64,000 nucleotides of DNA from NCBI GenBank assembly GCA_947625475.1, contig CANQOL010000006.1, positions 35,035-99,034 on the forward strand. Direction: 5' to 3'. The position numbers were made by a program, and so were the translations under genes. Below, in pieces: positions 9,315-17,954 of this stretch. Positions within the stretch are counted from its first letter, which is position 1. Every line of letters starts with the position of its first letter. Origin of the DNA: an uncultured Acetatifactor sp. (GTDB lineage Bacteria; Bacillota; Clostridia; Lachnospirales; Lachnospiraceae). Under the pieces are notes generated by a model. The model had not been told where the DNA came from, did not search any database, and worked only from the letters and a program-made list of their open reading frames with translations.

Positions 9315-9398
9315 AAGGTTGATGTCAATCATTTTCATCATCAATTCTAGCATAGGATGCTCCGGTTTTTCAATATATGCTTCGGAAAGTTTCAGAAT
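9315..9398 (-). pseudogene. Fragment of an Rpn/PD-(D/E)XK gene upstream of ruvA
   Basis: Read on the minus strand, this stretch encodes 28 residues starting ILKLSEAYIEKPEHPML and ending KMIDINL. The same region of the intact Rpn gene at 10713-11759 reads VLKLSEAYVEKTEHPML to KMININL, identical at 21 of 28 positions, and the DNA also aligns. No start codon or remaining gene body is present, so this is a decayed copy in the opposite orientation to its intact relative. Confidence 0.8.
9344..9373 (-). promoter_or_regulatory. Candidate ruvAB promoter inside Rpn debris
   Basis: TTGAAA and TAGAAT on the minus strand are separated by 18 bp, about 75 bp upstream of ruvA. Both boxes lie within the former Rpn coding sequence. 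The match is good but not consensus. Confidence 0.45.
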
Positions 9399-9418
9399 AT
9401 TTCTGTAAAAATTTACGG

Positions 9419-9447
9419 TTTACAAATCCGCAGAACCGTGGTATGAT
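9419..9447 (+). promoter_or_regulatory. Sigma-A promoter for the first Rpn gene
   Basis: TTTACA and TATGAT with exactly 17 bp between them. Transcription would begin near 9454, leaving a leader of about 135 nt before the ATG at 9588. I see no structured element in that leader. Confidence 0.7.
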
Positions 9448-9587
9448 TACCACATTCCAAACAAGTGCACCCAGCCTGTTCCAGCAGGCAGCATTTGTTT
9501 CACTCTATTTGGTTCAGGGCGTTTCGCCGCATTGTCCAGATAACTTACTTTTTACCAAACACTTTGCACGCCAGAAAGGAGAACTTT

Positions 9588-10550
9588 ATGACAAAACAAA
9601 TCCCCCCAGATCTTTTTGACGGGATCATCCGGCTGGACGATTCCCAGGGCGATCTGCCCTTCCACATGTGGAACGACTACCTCTTCCGTGCCCTGCTTCA
9701 GGTAAATTCGGAGGTCCTGAAGGCATTTGTCTGCTCCCTGCTCTACCTGGAGCCTCAGGAGGTGACCAGCATCGCTATCCTCAACCCCATTGTGCTGGGA
9801 GATGCCATCGACGACAAAACCTATATCCTGGATATATTTGTGGAGGTGAACGGCCGCACCCGGCTGAACCTGGAACTCCAGGTGATCAACGAGAGGAACT
9901 GGCCGGAGCGCTCCCTGTGTTATCTTTGCCGCACCTTCGACTCCATGAACCGGGGCGAGAACTACCGGAACGCGCGCACCGCCATCCAGATCGGGATTGT
10001 AAATTTCACATTGTTTGAGGACAATCCGGAGTTTTTCTCCAATTATTATATGATCAATGAGAAAAACCGTCAGATTTACACTAGAAAATTCCGCCTGTGT
10101 ATGTTAGACTTAACACAAATAGAGCTAGCCACGAAGCAGGACCGAAAATTCGGCCTGGACAAATGGGCCGCCCTGCTCACGGCGGCCACATGGGAGGATT
10201 TAAATATGCTCGCCAACGAAGATCAGACTCTGAAAAGTGCCATTGTGACCATCGTCCAGCTGACCGAGGATGAGAAGATCCGCCTGCAGTGCGAGGCCAG
10301 GGAGGACTACTACCGCCGCACGGAAGGGCGGGAAGAGCTGCTGAGGGAAACTGAGGAAGAAAGGGATCAGGCTGTGGCAGAGCGGGAGCTGCTTAAAACT
10401 CAGCTGGATCAAACCACTGTGGAGCGGGATCAGCTTGAAACCCAGCTAAACCAGACCGCGGCCGAGCTAAAGCAGGCGCTTGAGGCCCTTGAGCTTCTCA
10501 GAAAACGCAATCCTGATGATTCCTCAAAAACAGAGGGAAGCCAGACGTAA
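9588..10550 (+). CDS. Rpn family PD-(D/E)XK nuclease/putative transposase
   Basis: The 320-residue protein starts MTKQIPPDLFDGIIRLDDSQ. The segment around D82 and E96-x-Q98 (DIFVEVNGR, LNLELQV) is the D...ExQ variant of the PD-(D/E)XK nuclease core found in Rpn (recombination-promoting nuclease, formerly transposase_31) and PDDEXK_2 proteins. Residues about 245-305 form a coiled coil with heptad-like repeats (RDQAVAERELLKTQLDQ). I chose ATG 9588 because AAAGGAGAACTTT precedes it; an upstream in-frame start at 9465 has no ribosome binding site. Related proteins act in RecA-independent recombination and, in some cases, phage defence. It lies between ruvAB and the glycan operon, against the prevailing strand. 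Confidence 0.82.
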   Translation: MTKQIPPDLFDGIIRLDDSQGDLPFHMWNDYLFRALLQVNSEVLKAFVCSLLYLEPQEVTSIAILNPIVLGDAIDDKTYILDIFVEVNGRTRLNLELQVINERNWPERSLCYLCRTFDSMNRGENYRNARTAIQIGIVNFTLFEDNPEFFSNYYMINEKNRQIYTRKFRLCMLDLTQIELATKQDRKFGLDKWAALLTAATWEDLNMLANEDQTLKSAIVTIVQLTEDEKIRLQCEAREDYYRRTEGREELLRETEEERDQAVAERELLKTQLDQTTVERDQLETQLNQTAAELKQALEALELLRKRNPDDSSKTEGSQT

Positions 10551-10639
10551 AAGATTCAAACATTTTAATATTATACATTTCGACAAGAATGTCTTGTCTA
10601 TTACACTGTATTTGTCTTTGGAAAATCGAGAGCATTTCT

Positions 10640-10664
10640 ATGATCCACGCGGTTCCGCGGCATT
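10640..10664 (+). terminator. Weak hairpin after the first Rpn gene
   Basis: A GC-rich self-complementary stretch (CCACGCGGTTCCGCGG) is followed by CATTTTT. The stem is short, so termination here is uncertain. Upstream, at 10580-10596, there is a perfect 6-bp inverted repeat GACAAG/CTTGTC with a 5-base gap. Confidence 0.3.
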
Positions 10665-10712
10665 TTTCTGAGACTACAACTTTATCCATCAAACAAGAGG
10701 AGGATTCTGCTT

Positions 10713-11759
10713 ATGACACAAAACGAAGCAAGAGAAGTATCCAACCGGGAGGTGAAATCCAGCGCTTTCACCGCTTACTTCAGCGAACCGAAAAATGCAG
10801 CCCAGCTGTATTCCGCGCTGGCCGGGGTGGAAACTGCCCCGGAGGACATTGTGATCCGCACCCTGGAGGGGGTGCTGTTCCTGGCCAGGAAAAATGACCT
10901 GGCTTTTACGGTGAAAAATAAAGCCCTGGTGATTGCCGAACACCAATCAACCGTGAGTGAGAACATGCCCCTGCGGAGTGTGATCTACTATGGCCGGACC
11001 GTGGAGAAACTCCTAGAACCCCGGGCGCTCTACCATCAGAAGAGGATCTCGCTCCCAACCCCGGAGTTTTACATGTTCTACAACGGGGGAATCGCCCAGC
11101 CCCTGGAAAAAGTTTTGAAACTATCGGAAGCATATGTTGAAAAAACGGAGCATCCTATGTTAGAATGTGTGGTGAAAATGATCAATATCAACCTTCCGGC
11201 GAAACATGAAATCCTGGAGGAATGTCGGCCCTTGTACGAGTACGCCTGGTTCATCCAGCGGGTAAGGGAGTATCAGGAGGAAGAACTGGGACGCGACGAA
11301 TCAATCCGGAAAGCGATCCTGGACTGCCAGAGGGAGGGGATCTTTGCGGAGTTTGTGCGGGAGCACGGAACGGAGGCGGTGAATATGCTGTATACGCAGT
11401 TCAATATGGATGACGCCCTGGATGTGAGATACGAGGAAGGCGTGGAGGATGGATATGAAAGAGGCGTGACCGCCGGAAGGGCCGAGGGAATCACTGCTGG
11501 TAGGGCTGAAGGAATAGCCGCTGGAAGGGCCGAAGGAATAGCCGCTGGAAGGGCCGAGGAAAGAGCCAATGGAGAGCGGCGGCTGATCCGTCTGATCTGC
11601 GCGAAGCTGCAAAGAGGAGACTCACCAGATAAAATCGCGGAGGATCTGCTGGCAGATCCAGAACAGATCAACCAGATCTGCTCCGCTGCCGAGATCTGCG
11701 GCTTTGACGAGAATGCTGTCTACGAAAAGCTTCAGGCAGAGAATAAGGACCAGGCGTAA
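10713..11759 (+). CDS. Rpn-like PD-(D/E)XK nuclease with repeat-bearing tail
   Basis: The 348-residue protein belongs to the other common Rpn-like branch: core motif ARKNDLAF with D62, then AEHQSTVSENMPLRS with E76 and Q78, followed by the conserved FYMFYNGG segment. Residues 253-284 are four 8-residue units of the type (T/A)AGRAEGI, encoded by 24-bp tandem repeats at 11469-11564. An arginine-rich C-terminal helix follows. Rpn proteins are known for repeat-bearing, variable C-termini. A GAGGAGG-like site precedes the ATG. The two Rpn genes are tandem (162 bp apart) but belong to different subfamilies. The stop codon is the loop of a terminator hairpin. Confidence 0.82.
   Translation: MTQNEAREVSNREVKSSAFTAYFSEPKNAAQLYSALAGVETAPEDIVIRTLEGVLFLARKNDLAFTVKNKALVIAEHQSTVSENMPLRSVIYYGRTVEKLLEPRALYHQKRISLPTPEFYMFYNGGIAQPLEKVLKLSEAYVEKTEHPMLECVVKMININLPAKHEILEECRPLYEYAWFIQRVREYQEEELGRDESIRKAILDCQREGIFAEFVREHGTEAVNMLYTQFNMDDALDVRYEEGVEDGYERGVTAGRAEGITAGRAEGIAAGRAEGIAAGRAEERANGERRLIRLICAKLQRGDSPDKIAEDLLADPEQINQICSAAEICGFDENAVYEKLQAENKDQA
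11469..11564 (+). repeat. Four 24-bp tandem repeats in the Rpn gene
   Basis: Four near-identical 24-bp units encode the 8-residue unit (T/A)AGRAEGI; the last ends AGRAEER. The period keeps the reading frame, so copy-number change would lengthen or shorten the protein without disrupting it. Confidence 0.9.
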
Positions 11760-11767
11760 CGCCTGGT
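11749..11767 (+). terminator. Terminator hairpin with the stop codon as its loop
   Basis: ACCAGGCG and CGCCTGGT form a perfect 8-bp stem whose three-base loop is the TAA stop codon (11757-11759) of the Rpn gene. The downstream sequence TTCCAAACCTTTTG is only weakly U-rich. Confidence 0.55.
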
Positions 11768-11807
11768 TCCAAACCTTTTGACCAAAACCTATTGCATTCC
11801 CCCTCTA

Positions 11808-12920
11808 TCATAGGAAAAAATCAGGATTCACATGTAAATTGTTTTTTTCCAAAAAATTTGTGTATTCAATCAACTTTGTATCATAAGATTTATAGAAATC
11901 TATCATACCCATACAAGCTCTGTAGTACAATTCTTCTACACTTGGCTCACATTCCACCAACTCCGATCGTAAGATGTATGGAATATTATGATGTTGTGCT
12001 ATCTCCAATACCCTACTCGAATGTGCAATTAATAAAGCAGGGCATCCTGATAAAATTGAGATAATTGCTTGGTGAATGCGAGACCCTATAGAAAAATCAA
12101 AAGTATGCATCATCTGCATAATTTTATCCTGCCTTGCCAAAAATCTGGCTCGATTTTGTTTTATAATAAAATGATCTTCAGTTGTAGGAAGCAATTCATG
12201 TCTTCTGTTTTCTGGAACAGGAATATGTTTATATATTAAATCTGCTTCTACTTTATCTGTAAATATCACATATGATTTAGAAAAATCTTTTAAAATTTTA
12301 TATAAATAGATCGCTTCATCCAAATCATAATAGTACGCAGTAAAATTAACTGCTATCTTTAATTCTTTAGAAAATAACGGATATTTTCTTGGAAACTTTT
12401 CAAGTTTGTTACCAAAATATCTAACCGAAGGACAGCCTATTACATCAATTCGGTCCGAGGAAATTCCAACTTGTTCTACTAAAACCTTTTTAGTGAAATT
12501 CCCCCTAACACCTATGGATGGTGTACGTTCGAGCAATAAATTATAGCATTTTTTTATTGAAATAATAAGATCCTTGTCTAATTGAATTTGAAAGTTTGCA
12601 TTTGAATCTGAACCAACACATACCAGTATAAATGGAATATGTGAATTTAAGATAGTATTATAATCATTTTCAAACCATTTTTTTGTCCCATTTCTAATAC
12701 TGTTGGCATGAATCAAAATTCCTGCATCAAAGTCATCAATATTAATTCCATTTTTATATCTTACAAGTAGATTATCTTCTCTTAACAACGATTTGACAAT
12801 TGCATTAAAGAAAAACATATTTCCAACATTATTGCCAAATAGATTTTTGTCAACAATTTCATTTTCAGTTGGAAAATTCTCATGTTCAAATGGAATAGTA
12901 CTAAAAATTAAATATTTCAC
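11808..12920 (-). CDS. Polysaccharide pyruvyl transferase family protein
   Basis: The 370-residue protein fits the CsaB/WcaK-type pyruvyl transferase fold (PF04230). N-terminal FGNNVGNMFFFNAIVKSLLR resembles the family's GNxGDxxL start, and near residue 270 the segment TFDFSIGSRIHQAIISILSG is the conserved (S/G)xRxH motif. Such enzymes add ketal pyruvate to surface glycans, or belong to related glycosyltransferase-like groups. I place the start at GTG 12920 because GGAGG lies nine bases upstream; a TTG at 12926 is too close. It is the last gene of the glycan operon and lies in the AT-rich block. No terminator is obvious before 11770. Confidence 0.75.
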   Translation of the reverse strand: MKYLIFSTIPFEHENFPTENEIVDKNLFGNNVGNMFFFNAIVKSLLREDNLLVRYKNGINIDDFDAGILIHANSIRNGTKKWFENDYNTILNSHIPFILVCVGSDSNANFQIQLDKDLIISIKKCYNLLLERTPSIGVRGNFTKKVLVEQVGISSDRIDVIGCPSVRYFGNKLEKFPRKYPLFSKELKIAVNFTAYYYDLDEAIYLYKILKDFSKSYVIFTDKVEADLIYKHIPVPENRRHELLPTTEDHFIIKQNRARFLARQDKIMQMMHTFDFSIGSRIHQAIISILSGCPALLIAHSSRVLEIAQHHNIPYILRSELVECEPSVEELYYRACMGMIDFYKSYDTKLIEYTNFLEKNNLHVNPDFFL

Positions 12921-13053
12921 TTGCAAAAACCTCCTTAAATAAATCTGCTACCACAGTGGTCAAAAATACCATCTCTTCTTCTGAATGGTATGTCATCTTA
13001 TGAACAACTGCCCGTAAAACCTGTGCTTCATGTGCAGAACAATACAATACCAT
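12901..13053 (-). CDS. Small ORF (50 aa) overlapping the pyruvyl transferase start
   Basis: A minus-strand ORF starts at ATG 13053 with AGGAGG eleven bases upstream and stops at 12901, overlapping the next gene by 20 bp. The product starts MVLYCSAHEAQVLRAVVHKM and has no recognisable domain. The good ribosome binding site and the overlap suggest translational coupling. It could also be the surviving N-terminus of a larger glycan-biosynthesis protein lost by recombination. Confidence 0.5.
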   Translation of the reverse strand: MVLYCSAHEAQVLRAVVHKMTYHSEEEMVFLTTVVADLFKEVFASEIFNF

Positions 13054-13068
13054 AATTTAAGCATCCTC

Positions 13069-13980
13069 CTATCCCAGTATATATCTTCCTAAATCTGCCT
13101 CCATTTGTAAAAACATTTGCGTGTAATAAGGCGATTTCCTTGCAATCATCCAATACTTCTCTCCAAAATGCACACCTGGTGAAAACCATGGTTTATTTGT
13201 CCAGGAAAAATGTATCATTTTGGGGTTCTTTTTTGCTTTCAAGTAGTCTGACAAGATATAATGAGGCGCAAATACAATATGTTTCTTACTCCTCCTGTAA
13301 CTTTCATCATAGTCATAAACAAAATTCCAGGCGTAATCCACAAACATAATTTTCTTGTGACACAAATGATTCAGCGTATCTTGATCATGAAATCTCCAGT
13401 TTCTTTCTAAAGCCACCTCAAGCAGGCGATTTGTAGGGCATTCCAGTCGAAACTTATCTAAATTCATCAAAATAATCCCTGCCTGCAAATAATCATATGG
13501 TTGCTCCAATCCAACAATTTCATTTATATACTTATGATAATCCGAGTTTATATTATAATTTGCAGCACTATCCGCATCTCTCGTTCCTGCCAAGAAATAT
13601 TCCTTCACATCATAATCAAACAGCTCTGCCACATCCGTATTTGCTATCACATCGCAATCTATGTATAATACCTTTTCAATATCCGGCAGTAACTCTGGCA
13701 ATAGCAATCTAAAATATGTTTCAATCTTAATATGATTACTGACAAACAGATCTCCGCAATCCCTCATCCTCTCCGTCACGTTAATGAATTCAATCGAAAA
13801 ATTTGTTCCGGACAACATCTGAATCAATGTCATCTGATTCTCTCTTGTTATATCCTTATGCAGCACAGTTATGTTATACTGTCGCTGAATACTGCTGAAA
13901 TCCATAACCGATCGCAGCATCACCGATAAGTACGGAACATATCGATCATTTGCAGCTGCAACAATCTGTACTATATTCAC
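13069..13980 (-). CDS. Family 8 glycosyltransferase
   Basis: The 303-residue GT8 protein has the N-terminal nucleotide-binding strand (MNIVQIVAAANDRYVPYLSV), the metal-binding DxD in KVLYIDCDVIANTDV near residue 103, the mid-protein YLQAGIILMNLDKFR and the C-terminal KMIHFSWTNKPW. The family transfers glucose or galactose from UDP-sugars onto lipid-linked or surface glycans with retention of configuration. GTG 13980 is the start, with AAAGGAAG upstream, one base after the previous stop. It closely resembles the GT8 half of the adjacent DUF4422-GT8 protein, so the pair likely arose by duplication. AT-rich compared with the chromosome around it. Confidence 0.9.
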   Translation of the reverse strand: MNIVQIVAAANDRYVPYLSVMLRSVMDFSSIQRQYNITVLHKDITRENQMTLIQMLSGTNFSIEFINVTERMRDCGDLFVSNHIKIETYFRLLLPELLPDIEKVLYIDCDVIANTDVAELFDYDVKEYFLAGTRDADSAANYNINSDYHKYINEIVGLEQPYDYLQAGIILMNLDKFRLECPTNRLLEVALERNWRFHDQDTLNHLCHKKIMFVDYAWNFVYDYDESYRRSKKHIVFAPHYILSDYLKAKKNPKMIHFSWTNKPWFSPGVHFGEKYWMIARKSPYYTQMFLQMEADLGRYILG

Positions 13981-13981
13981 G

Positions 13982-16021
13982 TCAATTTTCCTTCTTTCCT
14001 CTTATTTTTCTCGGTATGGCTGTCATCCAAAGTCCCAGCTTATAGGAAAACGATTTTCTTATCTCATTTAAATGATTTTGCAATTCATCTCTTTGAAAGG
14101 TCAGTTCCTGCCTTTCTCTGTTTGACTCATTCAAATGATTTTGTAGTTCCTGCTTTTCTCTGCTTGATTCATTCAAGTGATTTTGCAGTTCATCTCTCTG
14201 CCGAATCAGTTCCTGTTTTTCTCCATTATTGAACGCTCTCTCTTCACGTTCGGCTTTCAATGCATTGAACCCTTTAATATTCATTTCATGAATCAAAATT
14301 TCAAAAAAAGGAGATGACTGCGCATATTTCCAAAAATAATACCCCATGTCCGTTTGCATATTATCCCAAGGCTTTGGGGTTCCTGCATAATGTATAATCC
14401 AGGGATCCCGTTTTGCCTCCTTATATTCCTTTGCCAAATCGTATTTGACAAATTTTTCTACACGTTCTGCGCGGTCAAAACATTCAAATAATGTATTCCA
14501 GTTTAATTCTAAGTAATACACATCATTTTTAAATAAATAATTTAAAACATCTTGATCTTGGAATTTCCAGTGTCGTTGTAATGCTGTCTGAAAAATGTCC
14601 TCACTGTGATAAATTTTACGTATTTTTTCTAAATTAAGAATCAATACACCTGCCTGGAAATAATCCTCAGCCCTAAGCAAGCCAAGTACATTTCTGATAT
14701 CATCTCGCACTTCCAAATCCTGCGTATCTTCCTCCGGGAATAAACTTATAATATCAACATCCCTCGTAGCAGCAATAGCATGGTTCCCCATATCCTTTTT
14801 AAATAATTCTGCAACATCTTTTTCTACAATTACATCACAATCCAAATATAGTATTTTATGCAGATTAGGGAATAACTCTATCGCCATAAATCTAAAATAT
14901 GTTTCCAAAGATAGATGCCGGTCCACAAACAGATTATTATATTGCTCCATCTTCCGTTTTACATCTACAAATTCTACATACATATTATTGGTTTTCGAAA
15001 GTTGATCCCGTAATATCTGCATATTTTCTTTTGTAATGTCTCTATGCAAAATATAAATATGATAAACATCTTTTTGGTTTCGGTTTCTCATAATTGATTC
15101 AAGCAAAACAGATGTATATTTTACATAATTATTATTGCAGCTTAGGATTATCGGAATAAGATTCTCTGTATCCTTTATATCAATAACCTGCTCAGGTTCA
15201 TTATTCTTAAATTGAACTCTTTGGACATAGCATACTTTTGCCCCCTGCTTTTCGAGATATTTTCCATATATTGCGCACAACCGTTCAGCCATATGGCCAA
15301 GTGTTCTCAGTTTTTCTGTAGTATAATCAGAGAAATCAATCCGTGTTTCACACTCTTTTAAAATATCAAACAGCCATTCACTATACTGCATAAAGTATTC
15401 TTTTTTCATAATAAACATATTGCAATGAATTGCCTGCTTTGAATTGAATACTTCTCGCGCCAAATCATAAAATTCTGGATATTTTTCCACAATAACCTGT
15501 ACCAGCGTGTCTATGTCTTTTTTTTCTAAATGCTTACACCAATGTTCATAAATTGTATCACCTCCTATTGGATTTTCCTGCGGATAAATAATGTCATACT
15601 CTGATATCAAATTCCGCATAATATCCTCTTTTAGCATCAACCGTTCTACTGCTTCCTCATTACAGTAATCCATATATACAATGTTTTCATAATGCTCCAT
15701 CTGTATCGGATTAAACGATAAATAACGCCGATAATGAAAGAAGCCATAATAATCAAGATCCGGCATGTTCTTCCATGCCCAATATTGCGCAGTCAATTCA
15801 CAGTACATCTTATTTTTTTTAGATATGTTTTCACCTTCATCATCATGGAACATATTCTCATAACGCTCATCTGTCAAAGCAGTTCCAACTTGTATCGGCG
15901 CAAACAAATTGTTCTGTGGAACATAGCAAAATTCGTGCATTGAAATAAAAATTTTAATTTTGTTTCCCTTTGTCATTTTTATACGCCTGCTTTCTTTAAA
16001 ATTGTTTTCCTTATGTTTCAT
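13982..16021 (-). CDS. DUF4422-GT8 fusion glycosyltransferase with coiled-coil tail
   Basis: Three parts are visible. The N-terminal DUF4422 domain (about 30-270) has IFISMHEF, the glycine- and lysine-bearing GENISKKNKMYCELTAQYWAWKN region and YYGFFHYRRYL. A GT8 domain (about 300-590) has the DxD in KILYLDCDVIVEKD and WIIHYAGTPKPW. The tail (about 600-670) is a coiled coil built from repeated RDELQNHLNES(N/S)RE units, visible as DNA repeats at about 14064-14215. A basic segment ends the protein. DUF4422 proteins are galactofuranosyl- or pyranosyl-transferase-like. The first ATG with a usable site could be 16021 or 15976; 16057 would overlap the upstream gene and has no ribosome binding site. 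The gene is wholly inside the AT-rich block. Confidence 0.85.
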   Translation of the reverse strand: MKHKENNFKESRRIKMTKGNKIKIFISMHEFCYVPQNNLFAPIQVGTALTDERYENMFHDDEGENISKKNKMYCELTAQYWAWKNMPDLDYYGFFHYRRYLSFNPIQMEHYENIVYMDYCNEEAVERLMLKEDIMRNLISEYDIIYPQENPIGGDTIYEHWCKHLEKKDIDTLVQVIVEKYPEFYDLAREVFNSKQAIHCNMFIMKKEYFMQYSEWLFDILKECETRIDFSDYTTEKLRTLGHMAERLCAIYGKYLEKQGAKVCYVQRVQFKNNEPEQVIDIKDTENLIPIILSCNNNYVKYTSVLLESIMRNRNQKDVYHIYILHRDITKENMQILRDQLSKTNNMYVEFVDVKRKMEQYNNLFVDRHLSLETYFRFMAIELFPNLHKILYLDCDVIVEKDVAELFKKDMGNHAIAATRDVDIISLFPEEDTQDLEVRDDIRNVLGLLRAEDYFQAGVLILNLEKIRKIYHSEDIFQTALQRHWKFQDQDVLNYLFKNDVYYLELNWNTLFECFDRAERVEKFVKYDLAKEYKEAKRDPWIIHYAGTPKPWDNMQTDMGYYFWKYAQSSPFFEILIHEMNIKGFNALKAEREERAFNNGEKQELIRQRDELQNHLNESSREKQELQNHLNESNRERQELTFQRDELQNHLNEIRKSFSYKLGLWMTAIPRKIRGKKEN
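14064..14215 (-). repeat. Coiled-coil coding repeats
   Basis: Several imperfect copies of a segment encoding RDELQNHLNES and RE(K/R)QEL lie near the 3' end of the DUF4422-GT8 gene. The units extend a heptad-like helix, possibly a length ruler or oligomerisation stalk. Confidence 0.75.
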
Positions 16022-16028
16022 CAATTTT

Positions 16029-17954
16029 TTACCGCGCCTTATACCTATCTGACACATTTGTCAAAAATCGGTGCCTTTCCTTTATCACATTACAGAGAAG
16101 CGTAACAGCCGGTTTTAAAAACTCATTATTGTTCCTTGGCAACAAGCTAATATCTATTGCCTGCGTAATTTGATACATAGCTAGGATTGCGCGAATCTGA
16201 CCGCATTTTCCATCTGGTTCTCGTCTTCCGGCAGAATCTCTGATATTGTTCATCAGCAGTTTCCTATAATAATCTAAATTCAAAATCCCTATGATTCTAC
16301 TCTGAATCTCACCGTCTCTTTTATTCTGTGCTGCTTGCATTACTTCTGCCAAAGCTTTCAAAATCTTCTCCGCATTTTCTTCTGCGATTTGGTCGGATGG
16401 TGTAGACCAGCGTTGTATATAGCCCTCCTGTTCCCAATATATGGTTTTTTGATCCAGCAGCCAGCCTTTCATCAAAAACAAGTCATCCGACAATAATGAG
16501 AAGGGGTAGAAGGTAAGATTATTTTCCTGAACAAATTTTCTTCTAATTAAAATCGTATACAGATTTTTTACTTCTGATAAATGTACCTTTCCTGGAGAAT
16601 GGTATACTTCCGGTGACCCGCCACAGGATACGCACACATCTGCCTCCTCCCGTGCCGCCCTGCAGTACCACTCTTCCAGAGCCGTATCTTTTGTCAGCCA
16701 TCCCCCGTCCCGGGCAAACCACACATACTCCCCTGCCGCCAGATCACTCCCCGCCTGCAGGGTCTCCCCATAGGAATCCCTTCTCCGGTTATACAGACGG
16801 ATCCGTCTGTCCCGGAACAGGCTCCGGTGCAGCACACGGTAGGTCTCATCCGGCGCTCCGCTGTTGATCAGGAGAATCTCCGTCTCCCGCAGGCTCTGGC
16901 GCTCCAGCCCATCCAGCAGCTCCTGCACATACTCCCCGCTGTCCCAGATGGGGACCACCACCGAAAGCCTGGGGATTACCGGCTCCTTCCCAATAAAGCT
17001 CTCCACATAGGCAAACTGCTCCTGGATCCAGCTCTCCAGGCTGTACCGGAACCGGTAGTATCCGCTCCCCACCCAGCACTGTCTCACCGCCGGGGCCAGG
17101 CATATCTTCTCTTCCATGGTCAGATAGATGTAATCCCCGTACAGGAAGGGAATGCTCCACCGCAGGAACTCTCTCCTGGCCTCTTCTCCCTCCCCCTCCA
17201 GGATCCCGGCCATGTGCAGCACCAGACGGGCGTGGGCCTTCCCCTTCCCGGTGCCGGCGCGGTAGACCTCCCTCTCCATGATGGACCCCTCCCGGCGCCA
17301 GCAGTAGTGGTACAGCCGGTCCGGGATCAGGCTGATCCTCCTGGCCTTCGTGTAGAGCTTCGCCTGGAAAGCTTTGTCCTCCCCCAGCAGGATGCTCTCA
17401 TCCAGCCGCAGCTGCTCCCTCCCGATCAGCTCCCGGCTGGCCAGCACCCGCCACAGAAAGGGAGTGGTTCCTACATTCCCGAAGAGCAGTTCCGGCTCAA
17501 AGCTCTCATAATGCCTGCGCCCGGGGCTTAAGGACTCCCGCAGCCATTCCTCCGGCGCGGGTTCCTGGGGAAAAACCTGCGCCCCGCATATAACCACCTC
17601 CGCCTTGTCCCTGCGGGCCGTCTCCCAGAGCCTCCGGAACATGTCCGGCTCCGCGTAATCGTCTGAGTCCACAAAGCCGATATATTCCCCCCTGGCCGCC
17701 TCTATGGCCGCGTTCCGGGCGGAGGGCAGCCCTCCGTTTTCCTTATGGATTACCCGGATCCTCTCATCCCTCTGCCGGTATCTCTCCAGGATCTCCCCGC
17801 TGCCGTCCGTGGACCCGTCGTCCACGCAGATGATCTCGATCTCCCGAAGGCTCTGGCACAGCAGGCTGTCCAGGCACCGGGGCAGCCAGGCTTCCACGTT
17901 ATAGACCGGCACCGTCACAGATACCAAGGGCCCCTTTTGTTTATGCTCCTTCAC
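16029..17954 (-). CDS. Two-domain GT2 glycosyltransferase with a composition break
   Basis: The 641-residue protein has an N-terminal GT-A domain (VSVTVPVYNVEAWLPRCLDS, VDDGSTDGS, DxD as GFVDSDDY at 96-98), then a second GT2-like domain from about residue 328 (RLSVVVPIWDSGEYVQELLD). In the second, the expected DxD is WFARDGGWL and looks degenerate. Only the first domain is therefore likely to be catalytic. From about residue 447 onward the codons become AT-rich, matching the downstream block, while the first 1.3 kb has the GC-rich usage of the chromosome. That marks a recombination joint near 16600-16620 inside the gene. It overlaps the upstream gene by 14 bp. Confidence 0.88.
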   Translation of the reverse strand: MKEHKQKGPLVSVTVPVYNVEAWLPRCLDSLLCQSLREIEIICVDDGSTDGSGEILERYRQRDERIRVIHKENGGLPSARNAAIEAARGEYIGFVDSDDYAEPDMFRRLWETARRDKAEVVICGAQVFPQEPAPEEWLRESLSPGRRHYESFEPELLFGNVGTTPFLWRVLASRELIGREQLRLDESILLGEDKAFQAKLYTKARRISLIPDRLYHYCWRREGSIMEREVYRAGTGKGKAHARLVLHMAGILEGEGEEARREFLRWSIPFLYGDYIYLTMEEKICLAPAVRQCWVGSGYYRFRYSLESWIQEQFAYVESFIGKEPVIPRLSVVVPIWDSGEYVQELLDGLERQSLRETEILLINSGAPDETYRVLHRSLFRDRRIRLYNRRRDSYGETLQAGSDLAAGEYVWFARDGGWLTKDTALEEWYCRAAREEADVCVSCGGSPEVYHSPGKVHLSEVKNLYTILIRRKFVQENNLTFYPFSLLSDDLFLMKGWLLDQKTIYWEQEGYIQRWSTPSDQIAEENAEKILKALAEVMQAAQNKRDGEIQSRIIGILNLDYYRKLLMNNIRDSAGRREPDGKCGQIRAILAMYQITQAIDISLLPRNNNEFLKPAVTLLCNVIKERHRFLTNVSDRYKAR

